64,000 bases of DNA from Solwaraspora sp. WMMD1047 (GTDB lineage: Bacteria > Actinomycetota > Actinomycetes > Mycobacteriales > Micromonosporaceae). A program made the translations under genes and the position numbers. The DNA lies in contig NZ_JARUBL010000001.1 in the NCBI RefSeq assembly GCF_029626155.1, forward strand, positions 2,356,001 through 2,420,000. The letters are read 5' to 3'. This document shows, piece by piece, positions 18,516-27,527 of this stretch. Each line of letters begins with the position of its first letter. Positions within the stretch are counted from its first letter, which is position 1. The notes under the pieces were generated by a model. It was not told the origin of the DNA, did not search any database, and saw nothing but the letters and a program-made list of their open reading frames with translations.

Positions 18516-19706
18516 ATGATCGTCCGAAGAAGGCTGCTTGCCATCGCGGCCGCACTGGCCACCGCCGTCCCGACCGCCCTGGTCGCCGCCGCGCCCGCCG
18601 CCCAGGCCGTCGGCCCGGCGCTGCTGCCGGTCACCGTCACCAACAACTCCGGCCGGGCCGGAGCCGTCCACCTGTACGTGATCGGCGTACAGCTCTCCTC
18701 CGGCCGGCTCGGCTACGTCAACCAGGCCGGCACCTTCATCGCCTGGACCGGCGGGCAGATCCCGCCGTCGCCGGCACCCGACGCCTCGATCCCCGGACCC
18801 ACCAACGGCGGCACCGCCACCATCCGGTTCCCGCGCGGCTTCTCCGGCCGGGTCTACTTCTCCTTCGCCGAGAAGCTGAAGTTCTTCCTCACCCCGACCG
18901 GCCTGGTGCAGCCCGCCCCCTGGGCGGCCGGCGACCCCAACCGGGACATCCTGTTCGACTGGAGCGAGTTCACCTACAACGACGCCGGCCTGTGGCTCAA
19001 CAGCTCCCAGGTGGACATGTTCGCCGCCCCGCACGCGGTCACCGTCACCGGTTCGAACGGGGTGACGAAGCGGACCGGCGACGTGGTCGCCAACGGCCGC
19101 AACGCGATCATCAACGGGATCCGGTCCCAGGCCGGCTGGGCGGGCACCGTGCACACCCGGGCCGGCGGCACCGTGCTGCGGGTGCTGGCACCCGGCAAGG
19201 CCGCCGGTGCCGGCCTGTTCAGCCCCACCTACCTGGACTCCTACATCACCTCCGCCTGGAACACGTACACCAACCGGACGCTGACCGTGGTGCCCTTCGG
19301 CGACCGACCCGACCTCCGCTACTACGGGCGTACCTCGGGCCGGGTGATGACCTTCACCAACGGCGCCGGCCAGGTGGTCGCCTCGTTCAACCGCCCCTCC
19401 TCGGCGAGCGTCTGGGGCTGCGACGGGGACCTGCCCGCCCCCAACGACCAGGTGGTCGGGCCGATCTCCCGGACGCTGTGCGCGGCGCTCAACCGGGGCA
19501 CCCTCGGCACCATCCACACCCAGCCCAGCACGAACGCCGCCGACTTCTACCGCAGCAACCCGACAAACCAGTACGCCCGGATCATCCACGCCAACATGCG
19601 CGACGGTAAGGCGTACGCCTTCGCCTTCGACGACGTCGGCGCGTTCGAGTCGCTGGTGCACGACGGCGACCCCCGCGCGGCCGGCCTGGTGCTCAGCCCG
19701 TTCTGA
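18516..19706 (+). CDS. secreted beta-1,3-glucanase, GH64
   Basis: A 396-residue exported enzyme. The signal peptide spans about residues 1-29 (LLAIAAALATAVPTALVAAA). The mature part matches glycoside hydrolase family 64, the laminaripentaose-producing beta-1,3-glucanases with a thaumatin-like fold. FDWSEFTYND holds Glu151 and QVDMFAAPH holds Asp167. Their 16-residue spacing equals that of the catalytic pair E154/D170 known from Streptomyces matensis. No binding module is attached. GGAGG precedes the ATG by 7 nt. A LacI-type palindrome upstream suggests induction by glucan. The enzyme would attack fungal or plant beta-1,3-glucan outside the cell. Confidence 0.9.
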   Translation: MIVRRRLLAIAAALATAVPTALVAAAPAAQAVGPALLPVTVTNNSGRAGAVHLYVIGVQLSSGRLGYVNQAGTFIAWTGGQIPPSPAPDASIPGPTNGGTATIRFPRGFSGRVYFSFAEKLKFFLTPTGLVQPAPWAAGDPNRDILFDWSEFTYNDAGLWLNSSQVDMFAAPHAVTVTGSNGVTKRTGDVVANGRNAIINGIRSQAGWAGTVHTRAGGTVLRVLAPGKAAGAGLFSPTYLDSYITSAWNTYTNRTLTVVPFGDRPDLRYYGRTSGRVMTFTNGAGQVVASFNRPSSASVWGCDGDLPAPNDQVVGPISRTLCAALNRGTLGTIHTQPSTNAADFYRSNPTNQYARIIHANMRDGKAYAFAFDDVGAFESLVHDGDPRAAGLVLSPF

Positions 19707-19743
19707 CCGGGCCGGCACCACCCGAGGCGCCACCGGCACCCGG

Positions 19744-19773
19744 CGGGTGCGCCGGTCACCACCGGCGCACCCG
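19744..19773 (+). terminator. hairpin terminator after the GH64 gene
   Basis: A perfect 13-bp stem (CGGGTGCGCCGGT paired with ACCGGCGCACCCG) and a 4-nt loop, 38 nt after the stop codon. There is no T-run, as is usual in high-GC actinobacteria. Confidence 0.6.
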
Positions 19774-19858
19774 TCGACGGTCGGATCGACGGCTCGGCGG
19801 GGTCCCCCACACGTTCGGGTGAGACACCGTACACAGTGGGCAGGCTACTGTCGGGGCC

Positions 19859-22225
19859 GTGACGGGAGAGGCGCTCCGGCCGACGGCGGGCCCGGCGGTC
19901 GAGGTCGCCGGCGCGGGGGACTGCCCCGCCGCCCGCCGGTACGTGGCGGCCACCGTCGCCGTCGCGCTCCTCGGTACCGCCTGGTGCGCGGCGTCGTTCA
20001 CGGTCGGCGCCGGCACCGAGGCGATCGCATACGTCTTCGTCCCGGCCGGCGGCGCGCTGGTCACCACCGCCGTCTGGCACCTGCTCCGCAGCGTCGGCCT
20101 CGACCCGGTCGCCCGGCGGTTCTGGCGGGCGCTGCTCGTCGCCACCGCCGCGATCACCATCGGCTACGGCTGGCTGGCGGTGGACATGCTGACCCACGCC
20201 GCGCAGGCCCGCACCCGCAGCATGCCGTTGCCGGCGGCGGCCTGCGTGGCGGCCGGCTTCCTGCTGGCCAGCTGGGCGGTGGCCCGGGTGCCCGTCGTGC
20301 AGCCCGGTGGGACCGAGCGGTGGCGCGTCCTGCTCGACCGCACGATCGCGTTCCTCGGCTGCGCGACCCTGCTGTGTTACGCCGGGCTGGCCCCGATGGT
20401 CGACGCCAGCGAACCGTGGAGCCGGCAGGCGATGGCGCTGGTCGGACTCGCCTTCCTGGTCGCGCTCGGCGCCGCGACGAAGGTGTCGTACGTCGCGGGC
20501 GGCCCGGTGGACCGGGCCGCGCTCCGCCTCATCGCGGCCAGCGGCGGGGTCACCGCCGGGATCGTGGCCGTGCTCGCGGTGCGGTTCGGGTACGTCGCCG
20601 GCATCCCCGCCCAGGCGGTGGTGATGCCCTTGACCCCGGTCCTGGCCACGCTGGCGGTCGCGGCGCAGTGGCGGGCCAGCCTCGGGGTTCGCCGTGAAGA
20701 CAGACGCAGCGGGGTGCTGCTGCCCTACCTGGCCGTGCTGGCGGTCGACGTGCCGCTGCTCGCGGTCGCGTTCGGCGCGCCGGTGAGCTGGCCGGTCCGG
20801 GTGGTGCTGGTCACCGCCGTGCTGGTCACCGCGCTGGTGGGGGCGCGGCAGTTCATCGCGTTCCAGGAGAACGCCCGGCTGCTGCGCAGCACCCGCCTCC
20901 AGGAGGAGCGGCTGCAGTACGAGGTCAGCCACGACGGCCTCACCGGACTGGCCAACCGGGCGCTGTTCCGGGACCGGCTGGCGGCCGCGCTGGCCGCGGC
21001 GGAACCGGCCACCGTGCTGCTGGTCGACCTGGACGACTTCAAGACCGTCAACGACCTGCTCGGGCACGAGGTCGGCGATCGGCTGCTGGTCTCGGTCGCC
21101 GGGCTGCTGCGGGCCGAGGTCGGCGACGCCGGCCTGCCGGTGCGGGTCGCCGGGGACGAGTTCGCCGTCCTGCTGACCGGCGTCGCCGCCGACCCGGAGG
21201 AGCTGGCCGGCCGACTGCTGGCCGCGCTCGGTCACCCGATCAGCGAACACCGGCTGCTGGTGCAGGCCAGCATCGGCATCGCCGCCGCCGGGTCCGGCGC
21301 CACCGTCGACTCGGCGCTGCGGGATGCCGACGTCGCGATGTACACGGCGAAACAGCGCGGCAAGGCGGGCTTCGTCCGCTACACCGACGGGATGGGGGAG
21401 CCGATCCTGGCCCACATGCAGCTCGGCGGCGAGCTGCGGCGGGCCCTGGACAACGACGAACTCCGGGTGGTCTACCAGCCGATCCTGCGGCTGGCCGACA
21501 GTCGGGTGGTCGGGGTCGAGGCGCTGGTCCGTTGGCAGCACCCCACCCGCGGCCTGGTCAGCCCCGCCGAGTTCATTCCGGCCGCCGAACGGACCGGCCT
21601 GATCGTCGCGCTGGGCCGGTTCGTGCTGCGCGAGACCTGCCGCCAGGCCGCCGCGTGGGCGGCCGAGTTCGGGCCGGACGCGCTGCCGGAGGCGGGGCTC
21701 AACGTCTCCGCGCGGCAGCTGCACGACCCCGACTTCGTCTCCGACGTGACCGCCGCGCTCGCCGACAGCGGCCTGCCCTGTGAGCGGCTGGTGCTCGAGG
21801 TGACCGAGTCGGCGGTGCTGCGCGGTCAGCAGGTCTCCCGGACCCTGTTCGCGCTCGACCGGTTGGGGATCCGCCTGTCGCTCGACGACTTCGGCACCGG
21901 CGAGTCGTCGCTGAGCCTGCTGCGGGCGTTCCCGGCCTCCGTCGTGAAGCTGGACAAGTCCTTCGTCGACGGGATCGAGATCGACGACGGCCTGGTCGCC
22001 GCCGCCGACGCCCGACAGGCGGTGGCCCGCGCGGTGATCCAGCTCGCCCGCGCGCTCGGCCTGGAAACCGTGGCGGAGGGGGTGGAGAACGCCGCGCAGG
22101 TGGCCGTGCTGCGCGAGCTCGGCTACACCCGCGGCCAGGGCTACCACCTGGCCCGGCCGATGAGCGCCGACGGCGTCTCCGGCCTGCTGGCCCGGCAGCG
22201 GGCGGTGGCGGCCGTCGACGGTTGA
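19859..22225 (+). CDS. membrane-bound GGDEF-EAL protein (c-di-GMP turnover)
   Basis: A 788-residue protein. About eight hydrophobic segments fill residues 25-330. A GGDEF domain follows (about 345-500), whose signature is AGDEF at 431-435, with Ala in place of the first Gly. The product-inhibition site R-x-x-D before it is absent. The EAL domain takes residues 525-785 with EALVRW (554-559), NVSARQLHDPDF, DDFGTGESSLSLL and ETVAEGVE, so the phosphodiesterase residues look complete. It may act mainly in c-di-GMP breakdown, with a weakened or unregulated cyclase. The GTG start is 7 nt after TACTGT (19846-19851) and is probably leaderless. Confidence 0.92.
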   Translation: MTGEALRPTAGPAVEVAGAGDCPAARRYVAATVAVALLGTAWCAASFTVGAGTEAIAYVFVPAGGALVTTAVWHLLRSVGLDPVARRFWRALLVATAAITIGYGWLAVDMLTHAAQARTRSMPLPAAACVAAGFLLASWAVARVPVVQPGGTERWRVLLDRTIAFLGCATLLCYAGLAPMVDASEPWSRQAMALVGLAFLVALGAATKVSYVAGGPVDRAALRLIAASGGVTAGIVAVLAVRFGYVAGIPAQAVVMPLTPVLATLAVAAQWRASLGVRREDRRSGVLLPYLAVLAVDVPLLAVAFGAPVSWPVRVVLVTAVLVTALVGARQFIAFQENARLLRSTRLQEERLQYEVSHDGLTGLANRALFRDRLAAALAAAEPATVLLVDLDDFKTVNDLLGHEVGDRLLVSVAGLLRAEVGDAGLPVRVAGDEFAVLLTGVAADPEELAGRLLAALGHPISEHRLLVQASIGIAAAGSGATVDSALRDADVAMYTAKQRGKAGFVRYTDGMGEPILAHMQLGGELRRALDNDELRVVYQPILRLADSRVVGVEALVRWQHPTRGLVSPAEFIPAAERTGLIVALGRFVLRETCRQAAAWAAEFGPDALPEAGLNVSARQLHDPDFVSDVTAALADSGLPCERLVLEVTESAVLRGQQVSRTLFALDRLGIRLSLDDFGTGESSLSLLRAFPASVVKLDKSFVDGIEIDDGLVAAADARQAVARAVIQLARALGLETVAEGVENAAQVAVLRELGYTRGQGYHLARPMSADGVSGLLARQRAVAAVDG

Positions 22226-22276
22226 ACCGGCACGCGCGGGCCGGGGCGGCCGTCGACCGTTTCCACCCGCGCGCCG

Positions 22277-24835
22277 TCACGACAGGATCTCGACGTACCC
22301 GTCGGTCGCGTGCAACCTGATCCGCTGCCCGTCGCGGATCAGCCGGGTGGCGTGCTCCACCCCCACCAGGGCGGGCAGGCCGTACTCCCGGGCGATCACC
22401 GCGCCGTGGGTCATCAGACCGCCGACCTCCGTGACGAGACCCGCGATCGCGACGAACAGCGGCGACCAGCTCGGGTCGGTGTGGGCCGTGACCAGGATGT
22501 CGCCGGCCGCCAGATCGGCCCGCGCCAGGTCCAGGATGACCCGCGCCCGGCCCTCGACGGTGCCGGCGGAGACCGGCAGCCCGACCAGCGCCCCGGCCGG
22601 CACGTCGTCGCGCCGGTACGCCCCGGCGACCGCCTCACCGTCCGAGGTGAGCACCCGGGGCGGGGTGAGCGCGTGGTACGACCGGAACGCCTCCTTCCGC
22701 CGCCCGATGAGCTGGTGGTCGACCTGCCCGGTGCGTACCACGTCGTGCAGTTCCTGGAACGAGAGGTAGTAGCTGTCCTCCCGGTCGGCGAGCACGTCCG
22801 CCGCTACCAGGCGGTCGGCCTCGGCCAGCAGCGCCCGCTTGTAGATCAGGTAGCGGGTGACGATGCCGTACTTCGGGTACTCCCGGTAGCCGATGAAGGT
22901 CCGGACCCGGTCGATCATCCGCTTGGCCTCGGTGGCCTTCCGCTCCCCGTCCGGCAGCGCGCGCAGCCTGGCCAGCACGTCCCGTTCCTTCCGTGCCGCC
23001 GCCCGCCGGCCCCGCTCGAAGCGCCGCTCGGCCTCGCCGGGGGCGAAGAGCCGGACGTTGTCGAGGATGACCGGCAGCAGGGTGCCGGGGCGTTCGCTCC
23101 ACCGCGGTCTGGTGATGTCGATCTCGCCGACGCAGCGCATGCCGTACCGGTCGAGGTAGCCCGCGATGGCGTCGCGGGCTTCGGCTCCGCCCGGGAGCTT
23201 CGGCAGCTCGGCCAGGAAGCCGTCGTCCGCGGCGTTCCGCAGGAACGCCACCACCTGCGGATACGGGCGGATCACGTCCGCGACGTCGAGCAGCGCGAGC
23301 CCCATCTGCGAGGTGATGTTGCCGGGGGCGGAGAGGGTGAGCGTGTCGGCCGCGTTCCGCTCGCCCAGCCACTCGTACAGCGTGTCGTTGAGCCACCAGG
23401 TGGCGTCCATCCCGGCCATGATCGCCTGCATGCTCAGCGGGTCGGCGAGGACCCGCTTCTGCTCCTCGAACGCCGCCAGCAGGAAGTCGAAGAGTGCCGG
23501 CCCGGTCACCGTCGCGATGTCGCGCCGCAGGGCGGCGATCGAGTCCTGGCTACGCCGGACCGACTCGTCGACGATGCCCGGATCGGTGGGGATCGGACCG
23601 GGCGCTCCACCCGCCGGCGGCCCGCTCGTTGGTGGCCCGCTGGTTGGTGGCCCGCCGGGGGAGGGGTCCGGCATCGTCGGGATGACGTCGCCGCGGTCGA
23701 GGATGGTTTCCAGGGCATCCCTGATCAGCGGATCGCCCCGCCCCATCACCGCCAGCAGGGCGGCGCGGCTCGCGGGTGCGGTCAGCCGACCGGTGACGTC
23801 GACGAAGAGCCGCCCGCCGGCCTCGTGCATCGGCGCCATGGCCGTCAGCTGCCACATGGAGATGCCCAGCGGCCGCATCGGGTCGGTCATCATCTGCTGG
23901 TGGCCGACGGAGACGTAGACATGGTTCGCGTCGTCGCCGGCCTCGGGGACCGGGAATCCCGTGGTGATCGGCCGGCTCTGGACGAACTGGAAGTCGTCGT
24001 CGACCAGGCACCACTCGATGTCCTGCGGGTGGCCGAAGTGCGCCTCGATCCGGCGCCCGAGCCGCACCAGGCGAAGCACCTGCTCCTCGGTGAGCGCCGG
24101 CCGCTCCGGGTCGACCGCCGCCGCGACGATCTCGTCGTCGCGTACCCGGAAGGTGTCGGGGTTGACCCGGCCGGCGACGAGCGCCTCGCCGAGCCCGAAG
24201 CTGGCCTCCACCGCGGCGATCCGGCGGTTGCCGCTCACCGGGTCGGCCGTGAAGAGCACGCCCGCCGCCCGCGGAGAAACCATCCGCTGTACGACCACAG
24301 CAAGCTGGACCGCCCGGTGGTCGAAGCCGTTGCGCAGCCGGTAGGTGACGGCCCGCTCGGTGAACAGCGACGCCCAACACCGGCTGACCTGCCGCAGGAC
24401 CGCCGCCGGGCCGACCACGTCGAGGTAGCTGTCGTGCTGGCCGGCGAACGAGGCGGTCGGCAGATCCTCCGCGGTCGCGCTCGACCGCACGGCGTACGCC
24501 GCCTGCCCGCCGAGCCGTTCGAGCGCGCCGCTGATCGCCGCCGACACGTCGCCCGGAACGGCGGCCCCTTCGATGGTCCGGCGGATCTCGGCGCTGAGAA
24601 CCTCGATCGCCGGCCGGTCGTGCACGTCCAGGTGCGACAGCCGGTCCACCTGATCTCCGAGTGCCGGGGTGCCGGCCAGGACCCGCCGGAAGGCGCCGGT
24701 CGTCACGCAGAAACCCGGCGGTACGCGGACGCCGTCGATTCGCGACAGCTCCCCGAGCTGTGCCCCCTTGCCGCCGACCTCGGCGACCCGCGTCCGGTCG
24801 ACCTCGGACAGTCCCCACACGTACCGCTCGCTCAT
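22277..24835 (-). CDS. rph: rifampin phosphotransferase
   Basis: An 852-residue dikinase-like enzyme that inactivates rifamycins by moving the beta-phosphate of ATP to the drug. It has the RPH order: an ATP-grasp domain at 1 to about 320 (VGGKGAQLGELSRIDGVRVPPGFC, YAVRSSATAEDLPTASFAGQ), a rifamycin-binding region (about 330-740) and a swivelling His domain with TEVGGLMTHGAVIAREYG. His810 is the phosphate carrier. The start is the ATG at 24835; the frame is open upstream but does not resemble the family there. A Pro/Gly-rich insertion at about 388-417 is unusual. A rifamycin-associated element lies 55 bp upstream, supporting the function and drug induction. PEP synthase is the alternative, but the C-terminal motif fits RPH better. 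Confidence 0.88.
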   Translation of the reverse strand: MSERYVWGLSEVDRTRVAEVGGKGAQLGELSRIDGVRVPPGFCVTTGAFRRVLAGTPALGDQVDRLSHLDVHDRPAIEVLSAEIRRTIEGAAVPGDVSAAISGALERLGGQAAYAVRSSATAEDLPTASFAGQHDSYLDVVGPAAVLRQVSRCWASLFTERAVTYRLRNGFDHRAVQLAVVVQRMVSPRAAGVLFTADPVSGNRRIAAVEASFGLGEALVAGRVNPDTFRVRDDEIVAAAVDPERPALTEEQVLRLVRLGRRIEAHFGHPQDIEWCLVDDDFQFVQSRPITTGFPVPEAGDDANHVYVSVGHQQMMTDPMRPLGISMWQLTAMAPMHEAGGRLFVDVTGRLTAPASRAALLAVMGRGDPLIRDALETILDRGDVIPTMPDPSPGGPPTSGPPTSGPPAGGAPGPIPTDPGIVDESVRRSQDSIAALRRDIATVTGPALFDFLLAAFEEQKRVLADPLSMQAIMAGMDATWWLNDTLYEWLGERNAADTLTLSAPGNITSQMGLALLDVADVIRPYPQVVAFLRNAADDGFLAELPKLPGGAEARDAIAGYLDRYGMRCVGEIDITRPRWSERPGTLLPVILDNVRLFAPGEAERRFERGRRAAARKERDVLARLRALPDGERKATEAKRMIDRVRTFIGYREYPKYGIVTRYLIYKRALLAEADRLVAADVLADREDSYYLSFQELHDVVRTGQVDHQLIGRRKEAFRSYHALTPPRVLTSDGEAVAGAYRRDDVPAGALVGLPVSAGTVEGRARVILDLARADLAAGDILVTAHTDPSWSPLFVAIAGLVTEVGGLMTHGAVIAREYGLPALVGVEHATRLIRDGQRIRLHATDGYVEILS

Positions 24836-24890
24836 CACGTCCCCGTTTCCGCAGGTGGTGGCCTCGGCCGACGATTCTGCGGCACAGGGT

Positions 24891-24909
24891 GGGCCTTGCC
24901 GCAAGACCC
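24891..24909 (-). promoter_or_regulatory. rifamycin-associated element (RAE)
   Basis: The minus strand reads GGGTCTTGCGGCAAGGCCC. The published RAE, a 19-bp inverted repeat upstream of actinobacterial rifamycin-resistance genes, is recalled as GGGGCTTGCGGCAAGSCCC; this differs at one position. It lies 55 bp before the rph start and within 95 bp of the divergent regulator gene, so it may affect both. Confidence 0.75.
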
Positions 24910-25003
24910 CCGGTCGGCTATACCTTGAGAAGGGCGGGGGATTGACTCCTCCTGCCATCCACCGCCAGACCGGCCCGGCCGATCGGTGGTGATCTAGCGG
25001 GGA

Positions 25004-27523
25004 GTGCGTGAGTACCGGGTGGGCTCGGACACCATCGGCAGCGTCGCACGGCGGCATCGACTCCGGTTGGGTCTGACCCAGGAGGAGTTGGCCGCCCGCA
25101 CCGGGCTGAGCGCCCGGGCCATCAGCCGGCTGGAGGCCGGCCGGGTTTCGCAGCCACGCCTGCCGACGGTGCGGCTGCTCGCCGACGCGTTCGGGCTGCG
25201 CGGCAGCGAACGCGACGCCTTCTGCGCGATGGCGAACCCCGCCACTGCGGACCCCGCGATGACGGACCCGGAGCCCCGCACCGAGCGGAAGGTGCCGGCC
25301 GAGCTGCCGCCGGACGCGTTCCCCTTCACCGGCCGTCGACGCGAGATCGACCGGCTCGACGCGGTGCTGTCCGGCATCAGCGACCAGCCGACCGCACTCG
25401 TCATGTCGACGGTGACCGGCCCGCCCGGAGTGGGCAAGTCCGCGCTGGTGATCCACTGGGCGCACCGGGCCAGGGTCGGATTCCCGGACGGACAGCTCTA
25501 CCTCAACCTGCGCGGCTACCACCCCACCCGGCCGATGCCCGCCGGCGACGCGCTGACGGCGCTGCTCACCGGCCTCGGCGTCGCCGCCGACGAGATCCCG
25601 GTCGACCTCGCCCAGCGCACGGCGCGCTACCGCACCGAGGTGGCGGACCGGCGCCTGCTGCTGGTCCTGGACAACGCCGCCACCGAGGAGCAGGTGGTGC
25701 CGCTGCTGCCCGGCACGGCGTCCTGCCGGGTGCTGGTCACCAGCCGGGACAGCCTGCCGGGCCTGGTGGCCTTCTACGGAAGCCACCGCATCGAGTTGAG
25801 CCCGCTGCCGCCGTCGGACGCGGCGCAGTTCCTGCGCCGGTTCATCGGTCCCCGGGTCGACGTGGCCCCGGACGCCGCCCGCGACCTCGCCCAACTCTGC
25901 TCCGGCCTGCCGTTGGCCCTGCGAATCGCCGCCGAGCTGGCCGTCGCCCGGCCGGAGTCGCCGCTCGACGACCTGGTGACGGAGCTACGCGACCGGCACA
26001 GCCGACTGTCGATGTTCGACCGGGGCGCCCAGCCCGGCGGCATCGGCGCGGTCATCTCCTGGTCGCTGCGCCGGCTGGCGCCGGAGGCGGTGCGGGCGTT
26101 CCGGCTCCTCGGCCTGCATCCGGGGTCGACCTTCGACGCGTACGCCCTGGCCGCCCTCTGCGGCGTCGACCCCGGCACCGCGCGGGAGATCGTCGGCCGG
26201 CTGGCCCGGTCCCACCTGGTCCTGGTGGCCGGCCGCGACCGGTACGACATGCACGACCTGCTGCGCCGCTACGCCGCCAGCCTGGCGGACCGCGGCGACG
26301 ACCCGGCCGACCGCCCCGCCGCCGCCCTGCGCCGGCTGTACGACTTCCACCTCGCCGCCGCGGCGGCCGCGCTGGACGTGCTCTACCCGGCCGAGTCGGC
26401 CCGCCGACCGGCGCCGCCGGCCGGCTCGCCGGAGCTGCGGTTCGACGATCCCGACGCGGCGCGCCGGTGGCTCGACCACGAACGCGGTCTGCTCGCCTCG
26501 GCCGCCGCCGCCCGGGACGTGGACGGCTGGGCCGACCGGGCGAGCTGGCTGTCGGACGCGCTGTACCGCTACCTGGACGGCGGGCACAACGCCGACGCGC
26601 TGCGCATCCACGGCAACGCGCGGGACGCCGCCGTGCTGCGCGCCGACCGGGCCGCCGAGACCCGGGCGCTGCTGGGGCTCGGCGCCGCGCACCTGTGGCG
26701 CGGCGAACTCGACGAGGCGGCCGGTTGCTTCCGGCGGTCGCTGGAGCTGTGCCAGGACGGCGTCTGGCGGGCGCGGGCCCTGAACAGCCTCGGCGTCGTC
26801 GAGCGGCGGCTCGGTCGGTACGACAGCGCCGCGCGCGTCCAGCAGGAGGCGGTGGCGCTGGCCGCCGACAACGCCGACGTGACCGGCGAGGCGCGGGCGT
26901 TGAACAACCTGGCCGTGACCGAGCACCTGCGCGGCCGGTCCCGGGCCGCCGCCGATCACCTCGACCGCGCCCTCGCCCTCTTCTCCCAGGCGGGTGACCG
27001 CACCGGGCAGGCGAACGCCCTGCACAACCTCGGCAAGGTGGAGATGCTGCGCGGCCGTACGGCGGCGGCCGCCGACCGGTTGGGCCGCGCCCTGGACCTC
27101 TACCGACGGCTGGGCAACCTGCGTGGCGAGGCGACCACCCTCGACTGCCTGGGGGTCGCCCACACCACCGCCGGGCAGACCGACCGGGCGGCCGACCACT
27201 TCGAGGCGAGCCTGACCATCTTCGGCCGGATCGGCGACCCGGCGGGGGTGGCGAGCGCGTACAACGGACTGGGCGAGGTGGCCCGGGCCAGGGGGCGGCC
27301 GGACGTCGCCTCGGTGCAGCACGCCGCCGCCCTGGAGTCCGCCGCCGGCAGCCTCGAACAGCAGGCCCGCGCCCACCGCGGTCTGGCGGTCGCCGGCCGG
27401 GCGCGCGGCGACCAGGTCGACGCCGTCGAGCACTACAAGCGGGCCGCCGACCTCTACCGCGCGCTCGGCGCGGCGGAGGCCGACGAGATGCTCGCGGAGC
27501 TGGCCGGGCTGGGCCGCGGGTAG
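25004..27523 (+). CDS. STAND regulator: XRE HTH, NB-ARC ATPase and TPR repeats
   Basis: An 839-residue signal-transduction ATPase. Residues 5-65 are an XRE helix-turn-helix (LTQEELAARTGLSARAISRLEAGR). An NB-ARC ATPase domain follows, with a P-loop GPPGVGKSAL (Lys145), a Walker B-like LLLVLDNA and a winged-helix part ending in YDMHDLLRRYAASLA. From about residue 540 to the end there are tetratricopeptide repeats (LNSLGVVERRLGRYDSA, LNNLAVTEHLRGRS, LHNLGKVEMLRGRT). This is the AfsR-like layout with XRE in place of the SARP domain. It is divergent from rph, so it may sense a signal linked to rifamycin. The GTG at 25004 lacks a good ribosome site, so the start is uncertain by a few codons. Confidence 0.88.
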   Translation: MREYRVGSDTIGSVARRHRLRLGLTQEELAARTGLSARAISRLEAGRVSQPRLPTVRLLADAFGLRGSERDAFCAMANPATADPAMTDPEPRTERKVPAELPPDAFPFTGRRREIDRLDAVLSGISDQPTALVMSTVTGPPGVGKSALVIHWAHRARVGFPDGQLYLNLRGYHPTRPMPAGDALTALLTGLGVAADEIPVDLAQRTARYRTEVADRRLLLVLDNAATEEQVVPLLPGTASCRVLVTSRDSLPGLVAFYGSHRIELSPLPPSDAAQFLRRFIGPRVDVAPDAARDLAQLCSGLPLALRIAAELAVARPESPLDDLVTELRDRHSRLSMFDRGAQPGGIGAVISWSLRRLAPEAVRAFRLLGLHPGSTFDAYALAALCGVDPGTAREIVGRLARSHLVLVAGRDRYDMHDLLRRYAASLADRGDDPADRPAAALRRLYDFHLAAAAAALDVLYPAESARRPAPPAGSPELRFDDPDAARRWLDHERGLLASAAAARDVDGWADRASWLSDALYRYLDGGHNADALRIHGNARDAAVLRADRAAETRALLGLGAAHLWRGELDEAAGCFRRSLELCQDGVWRARALNSLGVVERRLGRYDSAARVQQEAVALAADNADVTGEARALNNLAVTEHLRGRSRAAADHLDRALALFSQAGDRTGQANALHNLGKVEMLRGRTAAAADRLGRALDLYRRLGNLRGEATTLDCLGVAHTTAGQTDRAADHFEASLTIFGRIGDPAGVASAYNGLGEVARARGRPDVASVQHAAALESAAGSLEQQARAHRGLAVAGRARGDQVDAVEHYKRAADLYRALGAAEADEMLAELAGLGRG

Positions 27524-27527
27524 CGCC

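Noticed and set aside
19547-22147. Minus-strand open frame of about 866 codons opposite the GGDEF-EAL gene
   Set aside because: It is an antisense shadow typical of high GC content; the plus strand codes a complete two-domain enzyme.
22277-24835. Phosphoenolpyruvate synthase as the identity of the dikinase gene
   Set aside because: The enzyme has no PEP/pyruvate-binding C-terminal barrel after the His domain; it ends with the His domain as in rifampin phosphotransferase, and an RAE lies upstream.
22310-24928. Plus-strand open frame of about 870 codons opposite rph
   Set aside because: It has no recognisable domain and biased composition; rph on the other strand is full-length with all motifs.
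24836-25894. N-terminal extension of the rph frame by 353 codons
   Set aside because: The extension runs antisense through the STAND regulator and the RAE and has no similarity to RPH; the ATG at 24835 gives the usual family length.
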